64,000 nt of DNA from DATBGZ01 sp036557785 (lineage in GTDB: Bacteria > Actinomycetota > Actinomycetes > Mycobacteriales > Micromonosporaceae). The stretch lies in assembly GCA_036557785.1 (NCBI GenBank), contig DATBGZ010000068.1, forward strand, positions 1-64,000, written 5' to 3'. A model generated the notes under the pieces. That model ran no database searches, was not told the origin of the DNA, and saw only the letters and a list, made by a program, of their open reading frames with translations. A program made the translations under genes and the position numbers. Shown one piece after another: positions 50,700 to 58,803 of this stretch; position 1 is the stretch's first letter; each line of letters begins with the position of its first letter.

Positions 50700-50916
50700 G
50701 TGGAGCTCCCAGATCATCGCGGCGCTCGGTCTGCCCGCCGGGGCGATCGATCGTGACCTCGTGCTGGACCTGGCCCGCGACGCCGCGCATGGCGTCGCCC
50801 GCCCGGCCGCGCCGTTGACCGCGTACCTCGCCGGTGTCGCGGTGGGACGGGGTGCTGATCCCAGCACGGTCGTCGCCACGATCCGCGCGCTCATGCCGCC
50901 GGCCGACGCCGCCTGA
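50683..50916 (+). CDS. DUF6457 domain-containing small protein
   Basis: A 77-residue helical protein (TLDEWSSQIIAALGLPAGA, then LVLDLARDAAHGVARPAAPLTAYLAGVAVG). It occurs between mobA and fdhD in many actinobacterial formate dehydrogenase operons, so a role in molybdoenzyme maturation is likely; its activity is unknown. The ATG at 50683 has ggaggagtgg upstream and overlaps the mobA end. Confidence 0.85.
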   Translation: MPTLDEWSSQIIAALGLPAGAIDRDLVLDLARDAAHGVARPAAPLTAYLAGVAVGRGADPSTVVATIRALMPPADAA

Positions 50917-50968
50917 CCCGCGGCTGCGGGCGGCGACAGCGGCCGTTGCGGGGAGGGAGAATCCAGGG

Positions 50969-51814
50969 ATGGGCAGGGTGACGGACCGGCGCTCGGTGGT
51001 GCACATCGAGATAGCTCAGGGCGCGGGCACGACGGTGCGTCGCATGGACGCGCTGACCGGGGAGGAGCCGCTGGAGATCCGGGTCGGCCGGGTGGGCGCT
51101 GCCCGATCCCCGCTCGCGGTGACCATGCGCACGCCAGGCGACGAGCTGGAGCTGGCGCTGGGCTTCCTGCTGACCGAGGGGATCATCACGGACGCGGCCG
51201 ATGTCGTCACGGCGCAGCTCTGCGCCGGTGCCGAGACGCCGAACACGTACAACGTCGTGGATGTCGCGCTCGCCGCGGGCGTGCCGGAACCGGCCACCGA
51301 CCCGGCCCGCAACTTCTACACGACCAGCTCCTGCGGCATCTGCGGCAAGGCGAGCATCGACGCGGTCCGGACGAGGTCGCACTTCGATGTCGCGGCGGAT
51401 GACTCTCCTGTGGACGCCAGCGTCCTCGCCGCCCTGCCCGGCCGGTTGCGTGACCAACAGCGCATCTTCGACAGCACGGGTGGCCTGCACGCGGCGGGTC
51501 TGTTCACTGTGGAGGGTGAGTCGGTGTGCGTGCGGGAGGACGTTGGGCGACACAACGCGGTCGACAAGGTCGTGGGCTGGGCGCTGCGGGAGCACCGGCT
51601 GCCGCTGCGCGGGCACGTGCTGGCGGTGAGCGGCCGGGCAAGCTTCGAGCTGGTGCAGAAGGCGTCGATGGCCGGTATCCCCGTGCTCGCGGCGGTCTCC
51701 GCCCCCAGCACGCTCGCCGTGGACCTCGCCGACGACGCGGGTCTCACGCTTGTGGGGTTCGTCCGCGGGTCTTCGATGAACGTCTACGCCGGCGCCCACC
51801 GCGTCCACGCCTGA
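50969..51814 (+). CDS. fdhD: Formate dehydrogenase accessory sulfurtransferase FdhD
   Basis: FdhD carries sulfur from a cysteine desulfurase to the molybdenum cofactor and is needed for formate dehydrogenase activity. The 281-residue product has the CGxCG motif as TSSCGICGKAS (cysteines near residues 122 and 125), the FxTGGxHAAGLF region and VREDVGRHNAVDKV, with VSGRASFELVQKA near the C-terminus. The ATG at 50969 has a gggagggaga site upstream. Its end overlaps the convergent DUF4192 gene by 71 bp. Confidence 0.94.
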   Translation: MGRVTDRRSVVHIEIAQGAGTTVRRMDALTGEEPLEIRVGRVGAARSPLAVTMRTPGDELELALGFLLTEGIITDAADVVTAQLCAGAETPNTYNVVDVALAAGVPEPATDPARNFYTTSSCGICGKASIDAVRTRSHFDVAADDSPVDASVLAALPGRLRDQQRIFDSTGGLHAAGLFTVEGESVCVREDVGRHNAVDKVVGWALREHRLPLRGHVLAVSGRASFELVQKASMAGIPVLAAVSAPSTLAVDLADDAGLTLVGFVRGSSMNVYAGAHRVHA

Positions 51815-52829
51815 CCTCGGTGTCCGGGAACCCGTCCAGCGCCGAGGGCGGTAGACCGAGCGCGATCGCCTCCCGGAGCATGCCGGCCATCCGGTACCGC
51901 GGGTCGATGTCGAGCGCCCGCTCCAGCGCCAGCCGGGCGATCCCGCCATCGCCACAGCGCCAGGCCGAGAATGCGAACAGGCTGGCCGGCGCCGGAACGA
52001 GGTCCTCCTCGGCGCGGTGCAGCACCTCCTGCCACAGGGCGCGGTGGTGGAGCAACGCCATGCCGGAGCCGCGGATCAGACTCCACGCGATGTCGCGGAT
52101 TGCGATCGACTGCAGCAGGACCGACAGCCAGGCGACCTGCTCGTCGCTGGGCGGCGTGCCGTGCAACTGGCGGTCCAGTGCCTCAGCGATGGCGAGGTTG
52201 CCGGAGTTCAGCAGCGAGGCCTCGGCCTGGTCCTCATCGTCGGAGCGGGAGATCAGGCGGAGCAGGCGCTCGTGCGCGGTGGCTGTGGCCGCCCGGATCG
52301 ACTCGCGAGCCGGGCCGGTCACCGGCCGGATCTGTCCTTCGTACTCGGCGCGATTCCGCCACGCCACCCGGCCCGCCAGCGTCCAGGCCGCCGCCACCTC
52401 GCTGGTCTCGGTCTCGTACGGCGTGCCGTTCGGCGAGCAGCAGCGCGGGTTGACGCAGACGTACGACCAGTAGCGGCGGCCGTCCGCACGCAGCGCCTCG
52501 AGCACCCTGACGCCAGCGTCACGGTAAGCATCGATCAGCGCGGTCATCATGGGCGTCACGCGTTGGTCACTGCCGTATCCGACGAGCAGCAGGCGACGGC
52601 AGCCCTGGCGTAGCAGCACCTCGATGAGGTACGCGACCTGGTCGGGGTCCGGTTCCCTGCCCTCGGGTGGCAGGTCGTCGCGCGCGGTGAAGGTGACCCG
52701 CTGGTCGCACATACCGAGCACGACGATGCTGTCGCTCGGGTGGTACCCGACCAGGAACGGAATCGTGGCGAGTACGTCCGGCGGCGCGGATAGGCGTACC
52801 CGTGGCGCAGTCCCCCGTGTGAGTGTCAT
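51744..52829 (-). CDS. DUF4192 family protein
   Basis: A 361-residue soluble protein of the actinobacteria-specific DUF4192 family. The N-terminal ATIPFLVGYHPSDSIVVLGM is diagnostic. It has no known catalytic motif and its function is unknown. Its C-terminal tail is very basic (RGRGGRRRRRSSK), coded in the region that overlaps the end of fdhD. The ATG at 52829 starts homology. Upstream lies a perfect DnaA box. Confidence 0.88.
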   Translation of the reverse strand: MTLTRGTAPRVRLSAPPDVLATIPFLVGYHPSDSIVVLGMCDQRVTFTARDDLPPEGREPDPDQVAYLIEVLLRQGCRRLLLVGYGSDQRVTPMMTALIDAYRDAGVRVLEALRADGRRYWSYVCVNPRCCSPNGTPYETETSEVAAAWTLAGRVAWRNRAEYEGQIRPVTGPARESIRAATATAHERLLRLISRSDDEDQAEASLLNSGNLAIAEALDRQLHGTPPSDEQVAWLSVLLQSIAIRDIAWSLIRGSGMALLHHRALWQEVLHRAEEDLVPAPASLFAFSAWRCGDGGIARLALERALDIDPRYRMAGMLREAIALGLPPSALDGFPDTEVRRGRGGRRRRRSSKTRGRTPQA

Positions 52830-52881
52830 GGCGCACAGCCTGCCGACGGGCCGGGGGAGACTCAAGTACTTGTTTCAAACC

Positions 52882-52890
52882 TGTGGATAA
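52882..52890 (-). promoter_or_regulatory. Isolated perfect DnaA box
   Basis: TGTGGATAA is the exact complement of TTATCCACA. It lies in the 93-bp gap upstream of the DUF4192 gene, far from dnaA. Confidence 0.6.
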
Positions 52891-52922
52891 CTGAACCGCC
52901 TGTGGACGGACCGGTGCGTGGC

Positions 52923-53498
52923 TCAGCTGTGAAACCGCAGGTCGTAGAGTTCGAGCGGCTCCTCGTGACCGCCGGAGCGCCCCGAACGGGTGAGTGCATA
53001 GGCGAGCGTCACGCTCGACACCGATCCGAACCCTGCTGCCCGGAGGCTGCGCAGGGCCGCGTGGTCGCGCGCCGACGGGGAGATGGTGAGCAGCGACAGC
53101 CCCCGCCTGCGGGCCTCAGCCGCGACGGTGGTGAGCAGGGCCCGGCCGATGCCCCGGCCCCGCTGGTCCCGGGTCACCACGACGGGGTCCACGGCGCCGG
53201 CACGACCGTCCAGGCGCAGCCCCACGAAGCCGACCACGCCGTCGCGGTCCGAGTGCGCGACCCAGATCCCCGACAGGTCGAGCCTGGTCAGGTACTCCTC
53301 GAACCCGACGCCACCGTCGTCCGCTCCGTCGGCTCGCCCGTAGAGCTCACCCCGGTGCTCGACGAGCTCAGCCCAGAGCCGGCGGCACGCGTTGTGGTCG
53401 GCCGGGCGGTACGGCCGGACCGTGATGCCGGGCGGACTCTGCCCCGGGCCACGCGCAGGTGCGCCGAGGGGCGGACTCTGCCCCGGTCCGTGGGTCAT
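52923..53498 (-). CDS. GNAT family N-acetyltransferase
   Basis: A 191-residue acetyltransferase with the acetyl-CoA motif RDQRGRGIGRALLTTVAAEARRRGL. The N-terminus has two copies of GPGQSPP from an 18-bp repeat (GGGCGGACTCTGCCCCGG at 53430-53447 and 53469-53486), so the true start may be later. The substrate is unknown. It is divergent from the fructosamine kinase-like gene. Confidence 0.88.
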   Translation of the reverse strand: MTHGPGQSPPLGAPARGPGQSPPGITVRPYRPADHNACRRLWAELVEHRGELYGRADGADDGGVGFEEYLTRLDLSGIWVAHSDRDGVVGFVGLRLDGRAGAVDPVVVTRDQRGRGIGRALLTTVAAEARRRGLSLLTISPSARDHAALRSLRAAGFGSVSSVTLAYALTRSGRSGGHEEPLELYDLRFHS

Positions 53499-53597
53499 GT
53501 TCTGGATGGTCGCCCTCCCGCCGCGGCGTGGCAGGCTGATGGACGGCTACCCCGCGAACGAGGGAAGCGAACGGTCGAGCGGGGCGAGGAGGCACGC

Positions 53598-54497
53598 ATG
53601 GACCTCAACCACCTGCGCGTCCATCCGGAGCGGCTGCCGGTCTACCTGTTCCATCAGCGGATCCGGGAGACGCCGGTCGGAGGCGGCTCGATCTGCCAGG
53701 CGAGGCGGCTCACGCTCGAGGACGGCGAGTCCCTGTTCGCGAAGACTCTCGACGGTGCCGCGCCGGACTTCTTCGCCGCGGAGGCGGCCGGCCTGCGATG
53801 GCTCGGCGAGGCCACCGCGGCCGGTGGTGCACCCGTGCCCGAGGTCATCGTCGCCCTACCCGACCTGCTCGCCCTGGCCTGGGTCGAGCCGGGCGAGCCC
53901 TCCGCTGTCGCGGCCGAGCGCTTCGGGCGCGCGCTGGCTGCCATGCATCGGGCGGGCGCGACAGCGTTCGGCGCGCCCTGGCCGGGATTCATCGGCTCGC
54001 TGCCGCAGGACAACACGCCAGCCGGTCCCACCGCCGGCTGGGCGGAGTGGTTCGCGACCCGGCGCCTGGAGCCGTACCTACGGCTCGCCGTCGACCGTGC
54101 CGCGCTCTCGACCAGTGACGCAGCGGCCGTACGGCGGGTGCTCACCCGGATCGACCGCTACGCACCGCCACCGGAGCCGCCGTCCAGGCTGCACGGCGAC
54201 CTGTGGCCGGGCAACGTCCACTGGGCGGCCGACGGGCGGGCGTGGCTCATCGACCCTGCCGCGCACGGCGGCCATCGCGAGACCGACCTTGCCCAGCTCG
54301 CCCTGTTCGGTGGGGCACCGCACCTGACGAGGATCCTCGCCGCGTACGACGAGGCGTGGCCCCTGCCGCCGGGGTGGCACGACCGGGTACCGCTGCACCA
54401 ACTGCATCTCCTGCTCGTGCATGCCGCGCTCTTCGGGGCCGGTTACGCCGGCTCCGTGCGTGACGCGGTCCGGGCGCTGTCGGGGTTTGCCGGGTGA
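53598..54497 (+). CDS. Fructosamine/ketosamine-3-kinase family protein
   Basis: A 299-residue kinase-fold protein of the fructosamine kinase family (aminoglycoside phosphotransferase-like). Motifs: catalytic loop RLHGDLWPGNVHW and metal-binding WLIDPAAHGGHRETDLA, plus an N-terminal nucleotide-binding strand (LTLEDGESLFAKTL). Such enzymes phosphorylate Amadori products and so repair glycated proteins; the exact substrate here is inference. The ATG at 53598 has a gcgaggagg site. It is upstream of moaA by 39 bp. Confidence 0.9.
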   Translation: MDLNHLRVHPERLPVYLFHQRIRETPVGGGSICQARRLTLEDGESLFAKTLDGAAPDFFAAEAAGLRWLGEATAAGGAPVPEVIVALPDLLALAWVEPGEPSAVAAERFGRALAAMHRAGATAFGAPWPGFIGSLPQDNTPAGPTAGWAEWFATRRLEPYLRLAVDRAALSTSDAAAVRRVLTRIDRYAPPPEPPSRLHGDLWPGNVHWAADGRAWLIDPAAHGGHRETDLAQLALFGGAPHLTRILAAYDEAWPLPPGWHDRVPLHQLHLLLVHAALFGAGYAGSVRDAVRALSGFAG

Positions 54498-54536
54498 TCG
54501 TTGGGGCATGTCGGGTGCGGGCGTTAGGGTCGACGG

Positions 54537-55643
54537 ATGGCTCAGGCTGTCATCCCGTCCCGCCCCGACCAGCCGCTGCTCACGCCCACCGTGGGCGAGC
54601 GCGCGCCGCTGGTGAGCGGGGACCGGCCGGAGGTCCCCGGCTTGGTGGACCGGTTCGGGCGCGTCGCGACCGACCTGCGGGTCTCGCTCACCGACCGCTG
54701 CAACCTGCGCTGCACGTACTGCATGCCCGAGGAGGGCCTCGCGTGGCTGCCGCGCCAGACCCTGTTGACCGACGACGAGGTGGTCCGCCTGGTGGGGATC
54801 GCCGTCCAGCTGCTCGGGGTGACCGAGGTCCGCTTCACGGGGGGCGAGCCGCTGCTGCGCCCAGGCCTGGTTGACATCGTGACCCGCTGCGCCGGGCTGA
54901 CCCCCCGCCCGCAGCTCTCGCTCACCACCAACGGGATCGGGCTGGACCGGGTCGCTGGGGCGTTGCACGCCGCGGGACTGGACCGCGTGAATGTCTCACT
55001 CGACACGCTGCGCGCCGATCGCTTCGCCACGCTCACGCACCGGGCCCGGCTCGACGATGTGCTGGCAGGGCTGCACGCGGCCGACGCCGCGGGCCTGCGG
55101 CCCGTGAAGATCAACTCCGTGCTGATGCGGGGGATCAACGACGACGAGGCGGCAGACCTGCTGCGCTTCGCGCTCGAGCATGGCTACGAACTGCGGTTCA
55201 TCGAGCAGATGCCGCTCGACGCTCAGCATTCCTGGCGCCGGGGGGAGATGATCGAGGCCAGCGACATCCTGGCTCAACTCCAGGCGGCGTTCACGCTCGA
55301 ACCCGACCCTCGGGAGCGCGGCGCGGCCCCGGCCCAGACGTGGCTCGTGGCCGGACACTCCGATGTGGACGGTGGCTCAGCGCGGGTCGGCGTGATCGCC
55401 AGCGTGACGCGGCCGTTCTGCGGCGCCTGCGACCGGACCCGGCTCACCGCCGACGGTCAGGTGCGCAACTGCCTGTTCGGGCAGGAGGAGACGGACCTGC
55501 GCGGACTCTTGCGGTCCGATGCCGCCGACGACGCGGTCGCCGACGCCTGGCGCGGCGCGATGTGGGCCAAACACGCTGGCCATGGCATCGACGACCCCAC
55601 ATTTCTGCAGCCATCCCGCCCGATGTCCGCGATCGGCGGCTGA
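54537..55643 (+). CDS. moaA: GTP 3',8-cyclase MoaA (molybdenum cofactor biosynthesis)
   Basis: The radical-SAM enzyme that starts molybdopterin synthesis from GTP. The 368-residue product has the radical-SAM CNLRCTYC (cysteines near 53, 57, 60), FTGGEPLLRP, and the C-terminal 4Fe-4S site CGACDRTRLTADGQVRNCLF. It ends in the di-glycine IGG needed for function. A TAGGGT (54524-54529) eight bases before the ATG at 54537 suggests a leaderless message. It and moaD supply cofactor for the Fds enzyme. Confidence 0.96.
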   Translation: MAQAVIPSRPDQPLLTPTVGERAPLVSGDRPEVPGLVDRFGRVATDLRVSLTDRCNLRCTYCMPEEGLAWLPRQTLLTDDEVVRLVGIAVQLLGVTEVRFTGGEPLLRPGLVDIVTRCAGLTPRPQLSLTTNGIGLDRVAGALHAAGLDRVNVSLDTLRADRFATLTHRARLDDVLAGLHAADAAGLRPVKINSVLMRGINDDEAADLLRFALEHGYELRFIEQMPLDAQHSWRRGEMIEASDILAQLQAAFTLEPDPRERGAAPAQTWLVAGHSDVDGGSARVGVIASVTRPFCGACDRTRLTADGQVRNCLFGQEETDLRGLLRSDAADDAVADAWRGAMWAKHAGHGIDDPTFLQPSRPMSAIGG

Positions 55644-55652
55644 CCTCCCGGC

Positions 55653-55800
55653 GCCCCGAAAAGCGACTTGTTGGGCGCCGTCGGCGCTTGCGACAGCCCC
55701 GAAAGTGACTTTCTGGGTGGCGCTGGGCGTCGGGCATGCCCTGGAAGTGACTTGTTGGGTGGCGCCGGGCGTCGGGCATGGCCTCGAAGGTGACGTACGG
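55653..55800. repeat. 42-bp tandem repeats downstream of moaA
   Basis: Four units with starts near 55653 (43 bp), 55696, 55738 and 55780 (partial). Each opens with GCCCCGAAAGTGACTT-type sequence (near-palindromic core GAAAGTnACTTTC) and ends in GGGCGTCGGGCAT. They lie between the moaA stop and the convergent DUF559 gene. A related dispersed copy is at 56843-56864 and a weaker one near 56802-56823. Confidence 0.85.
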
Positions 55801-55811
55801 GGGCTTGCGGG

Positions 55812-56699
55812 CTACCGCAGCCGCAGCGCGGCGCGAAGCTCCCTCGCCAGGCCGGGCAGGTCGTCGCGCAGGCGCTGGGACGTGACGACCAGAACCGTCC
55901 ACCCCAGACTCGCCAGGGCGCTGAGCCTGCGCCGGTCCGCGTGGACCTGCGCCGGGGAGCCGACGTGCCAGAGGCCGTCGTACTCGATGGCGACTCTTCG
56001 CTCGGGCCAGGCCAGGTCGACCCGAGCCACAAAGCGGCCGTTGGCGTCGTAGATAGCGTGCTGGACCGCTGGCGGCCGCAGCCCGCCGAGCGTGAGCCTG
56101 ACCCGCAGCCGTGACTCCTGCGGTGACTCGGCCCGGCGGTCCACAAGGGACAGCGCCTTCTCGAAACGCCGCGTGCCGCGCTCGCCGCTGAGCCCCCGGT
56201 GATCGAGAAGTGCGGCGAGCTCGGGTGCCGTGACCCGACCCAGGGCGAGCAGGCGATCCATCCAGACAACGCATTCAACGGGGTCGAGCCAGCACGCGAG
56301 ATCCCAGCATGTGCGGGCAGGGGAGGTCACCGGGATGCGTCCGTGCTCCACCCGGTCCGCCTCGGCTAGGCTCCCGCGATGGACGACGATGCCGGCATGC
56401 CGGCACGGCAGTGCCGAGGACGGGATGAGCAACTCCACGGGATCGGCGGGTCCGCCCAATTGTGCGCCGAGGAGCGTCGCTGCGGACCGACCCGCGATGG
56501 TGGCGCCGGGTGGGCCGAGGAACGCGACCACGGCCGCGAACCTGATCGTGGGGGTGACGTCGAGCGAGGCATCCGCGTAGACGCCTCGGAACAGCCGCTG
56601 CCACGAACGCGACCGCAGCCGATCGGGTGTGAGCAGACCGGAGGCGATCGCGTCCCGGGCCAGGAAGACTCTGCCCGTCAAGATCGATGGGGTGACCAC
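55812..56699 (-). CDS. AbiEi-like N-terminal / DUF559 endonuclease-like protein
   Basis: A 295-residue protein with an N-terminal winged-helix of the AbiEi antitoxin type (LARDAIASGLLTPDRLRSR, then LFRGVYAD) and a C-terminal DUF559 domain (VARVDLAWPERRVAIEYDG then HADRRRLSALASLGW), a PD-(D/E)XK-like nuclease fold related to Vsr. Such proteins are frequent in actinobacteria with unknown function. No AbiEii toxin gene is adjacent. The GTG at 56699 is one possible start; TTG at 56747 extends the frame. Upstream lie two DnaA boxes. Confidence 0.78.
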   Translation of the reverse strand: MVTPSILTGRVFLARDAIASGLLTPDRLRSRSWQRLFRGVYADASLDVTPTIRFAAVVAFLGPPGATIAGRSAATLLGAQLGGPADPVELLIPSSALPCRHAGIVVHRGSLAEADRVEHGRIPVTSPARTCWDLACWLDPVECVVWMDRLLALGRVTAPELAALLDHRGLSGERGTRRFEKALSLVDRRAESPQESRLRVRLTLGGLRPPAVQHAIYDANGRFVARVDLAWPERRVAIEYDGLWHVGSPAQVHADRRRLSALASLGWTVLVVTSQRLRDDLPGLARELRAALRLR

Positions 56700-56751
56700 G
56701 GGCCAGAGCCTTGTCCCGCGACCGCGTCTCGTCGACCCGTCGAGCAAGATC

Positions 56752-56779
56752 TGTGGACAACCTGGCGGGGTGTGGATAA
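56752..56779 (-). promoter_or_regulatory. Two DnaA boxes in the DUF559-moaD intergenic region
   Basis: TGTGGACAA (56752-56760) and TGTGGATAA (56771-56779), the complements of TTGTCCACA and TTATCCACA, 19 bp apart. The gap 56700-57060 also has a dispersed copy of the 42-bp repeat core and three copies of GGTGAGAGGGG at 56866, 56899 and 56926. No gene is seen in it. Confidence 0.6.
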
Positions 56780-57060
56780 CCGGCGCATTTCCGGTCGCGG
56801 CGCCAGAAGCTCACTTCTCGGGCGCTCATGGGCCATGCGGATGCCCCAAAAGTGACTTTCAGGGCGGTGAGAGGGGTCGTGCGGGGCCTGGTGCGGGTGG
56901 TGAGAGGGGCCGTGCTGGTGCGGGCGGTGAGAGGGGCCCCGTGCGCGGGGGGTCGTGCCGGGGGGGCGTGCGGGGGCGTGCGGAGTCCTGACGCGGGCCG
57001 TGAGGAGGCCGGTGCGGGCCCGGTACGGGCCGTGGCCGAGGGCGGCAGGGGGAGAGCAGT

Positions 57061-57309
57061 ATGTACCTCGTGCCCACGGTCCGCTACTTCGCCTCGGCCC
57101 GGGCTGCCGCCGGGGTCAACGAAGAGGTTGTGCCGGCCGAGACGCTCGGTACCCTGCGCGCCAGTCTGGCCGAGGCTCACGGTGAGCGCCTCGCCGCGGT
57201 GCTGCGGGTAGCGAGCTTCCTCGTCGACGGGCTGCCGTGCCGGGACCCCGAGACGGCCCTGCCCGTGAACGGGACGGTCGACGTGCTGCCGCCCTTCGCG
57301 GGAGGTTGA
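57061..57309 (+). CDS. moaD: Molybdopterin synthase sulfur-carrier subunit MoaD
   Basis: An 82-residue ubiquitin-like MoaD/ThiS protein that ends in the required GG (DVLPPFAGG). It carries sulfur as a C-terminal thiocarboxylate to molybdopterin synthase. The N-terminal PTVRYFASARAAAGVNEEVV is a typical MoaD start. The ATG at 57061 follows a gggggagagcag site. MoaE is not in this window. Confidence 0.9.
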   Translation: MYLVPTVRYFASARAAAGVNEEVVPAETLGTLRASLAEAHGERLAAVLRVASFLVDGLPCRDPETALPVNGTVDVLPPFAGG

Positions 57310-57424
57310 CCCCCCCGCGCGGGTATCGCGATCCTCCGCCCGAGCCGGCCCCAACCCTCGTCGGTAGGTTGACCCCGATGGGTCGCTCGGCGTGGGGGTG
57401 GGACGAGGCCGTGGGCAGGAGTTC

Positions 57425-58708
57425 ATGACCGTCGCCTTGTTTGGGCTGGCCGTGCTCGTGGTCGGGGCCGGGCACTACTACCTGTGGCGACGGCTGGTTC
57501 GCGCCACCACGACCTCGCCGCGGCTGCGCCGGGTCGGGCTCTGGGTTCTCGCTGGCCTACTGGCGCTGACTTGCGCCGCGTTGGTCGGAACCCGGGCGCT
57601 GCCCCGCGAGGTCGCCCAGGCCCTCGCCTGGCCCGGGTATGTCTGGCTCGGCGTCTTCTTCTACCTGCTCGTCGTCCTGGCGGTGCTCGAGATTCCCGCG
57701 CTCGTGGTGGGCCTGGCCCTGCGCCACGCCGCTCGCCGCGGTGGACGGGCGCTCGCCGTCCCTGCCCCGGCCCTGGCCGCGTCCGAGCGCACCGAGCCCG
57801 TCCCCGACCCGGGCCCGGCGCCGGTCGGCGGGCTTGCGGTACCGCCCGGGTCGATCCCCGACGCCGGAGCCGACCGCTACCGCAGCCGCCGGGTGTTCCT
57901 CGCCCGGACCGTGGCGCTGACCGCGGGAGCGGCCGCCGTCGGACTCGTCGGACCTGGTCTGCGCTGCGCGCTCGGCATGCCGCAACTGCGGCGGATCCAG
58001 ATCCCACTCGCCAAGCTGCCAGCGGGTGCGGACGGGGTACGGATCGCGTTGGTTGCCGACATCCACCTCGGCCCGCTCAACGGTGCCGGCCGGACCGCCC
58101 GTATCGTGGACATGATCAACGGCCTGGACGCCGACCTGATCGCGGTGGTTGGCGATCTCGTCGATGGTTCGGTTGCCGAGCTCGGGTCCGCCGCCGCCCC
58201 GCTGGTGAAGCTGCGCAGCCGGCTCGGCACGTTCTTCGTGACTGGTAACCATGAGTACTACTCCGGCTATCAGGAGTGGATCGAGGAGGTCGCCCGGCTC
58301 GGCATGCGGCCGCTGCGCAACGAGCGGGTCGAGCTTCCCGGCGGTCTGGACCTAGCCGGCGTCAACGACGTGACCGGAAGGACGTACGGCGACGGCCCGA
58401 ACGTCGAGGCCGCCCTCGCCGGGCGCGACCTCGCGCGACCCGTGGTGTTGCTGGCCCACCAGCCCGTACAGGCGCACGATGCCGCCCGCCACGGCGTCGA
58501 CCTGCAGTTGTCGGGGCACACGCACGGCGGGCAGATGGCGCCGTTCCAACTCGTGGTCCGCGCCAGCGGGCAGCCGGTGGTCAGCGGCCTCGGCGAGGTC
58601 GACGGCATGCCTGTCTATGTCACCAACGGCGCCGGCTTCTGGGGCCCGCCGGTACGGGTCGGGGCTCCCCCCGACGTGACGCTCGTCCTCCTGCGCACCG
58701 CCGGCTGA
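57425..58708 (+). CDS. Membrane metallophosphoesterase
   Basis: A 427-residue protein: membrane segments near residues 1-20, 40-62 and 75-98, a cytoplasmic or linker part, a twin-arginine-like stretch (RSRRVFLARTVALTAGAAAVGLV) and a calcineurin-like phosphoesterase domain with VADIHLG (near 211), VGDLVDG, TGNHEYYSG (near 273) and SGHTHGGQ (near 364). All metal ligands are present. The family includes YaeI/YkuE-like enzymes acting on lipid or sugar phosphates; the substrate is unknown. The ATG at 57425 has a gggcaggag site. Confidence 0.9.
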   Translation: MTVALFGLAVLVVGAGHYYLWRRLVRATTTSPRLRRVGLWVLAGLLALTCAALVGTRALPREVAQALAWPGYVWLGVFFYLLVVLAVLEIPALVVGLALRHAARRGGRALAVPAPALAASERTEPVPDPGPAPVGGLAVPPGSIPDAGADRYRSRRVFLARTVALTAGAAAVGLVGPGLRCALGMPQLRRIQIPLAKLPAGADGVRIALVADIHLGPLNGAGRTARIVDMINGLDADLIAVVGDLVDGSVAELGSAAAPLVKLRSRLGTFFVTGNHEYYSGYQEWIEEVARLGMRPLRNERVELPGGLDLAGVNDVTGRTYGDGPNVEAALAGRDLARPVVLLAHQPVQAHDAARHGVDLQLSGHTHGGQMAPFQLVVRASGQPVVSGLGEVDGMPVYVTNGAGFWGPPVRVGAPPDVTLVLLRTAG

Positions 58709-58803
58709 TCGCCGTTCGCGCCGGCCGCCGTACCGGTCGGCTGCGCGGCGCGACACGACGCGAACACGGCGGGTCCACGGAATCGGTGCCTCGATGGGAG
58801 AGG

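Noticed and set aside
55444..56278. Reverse-strand frames carrying 14-residue repeats (MPDARRHPTSHFQG-like) over the 42-bp repeat
   Set aside because: They overlap moaA and the DUF559 gene and the repeat is open in more than one frame; better explained as non-coding tandem repeats.
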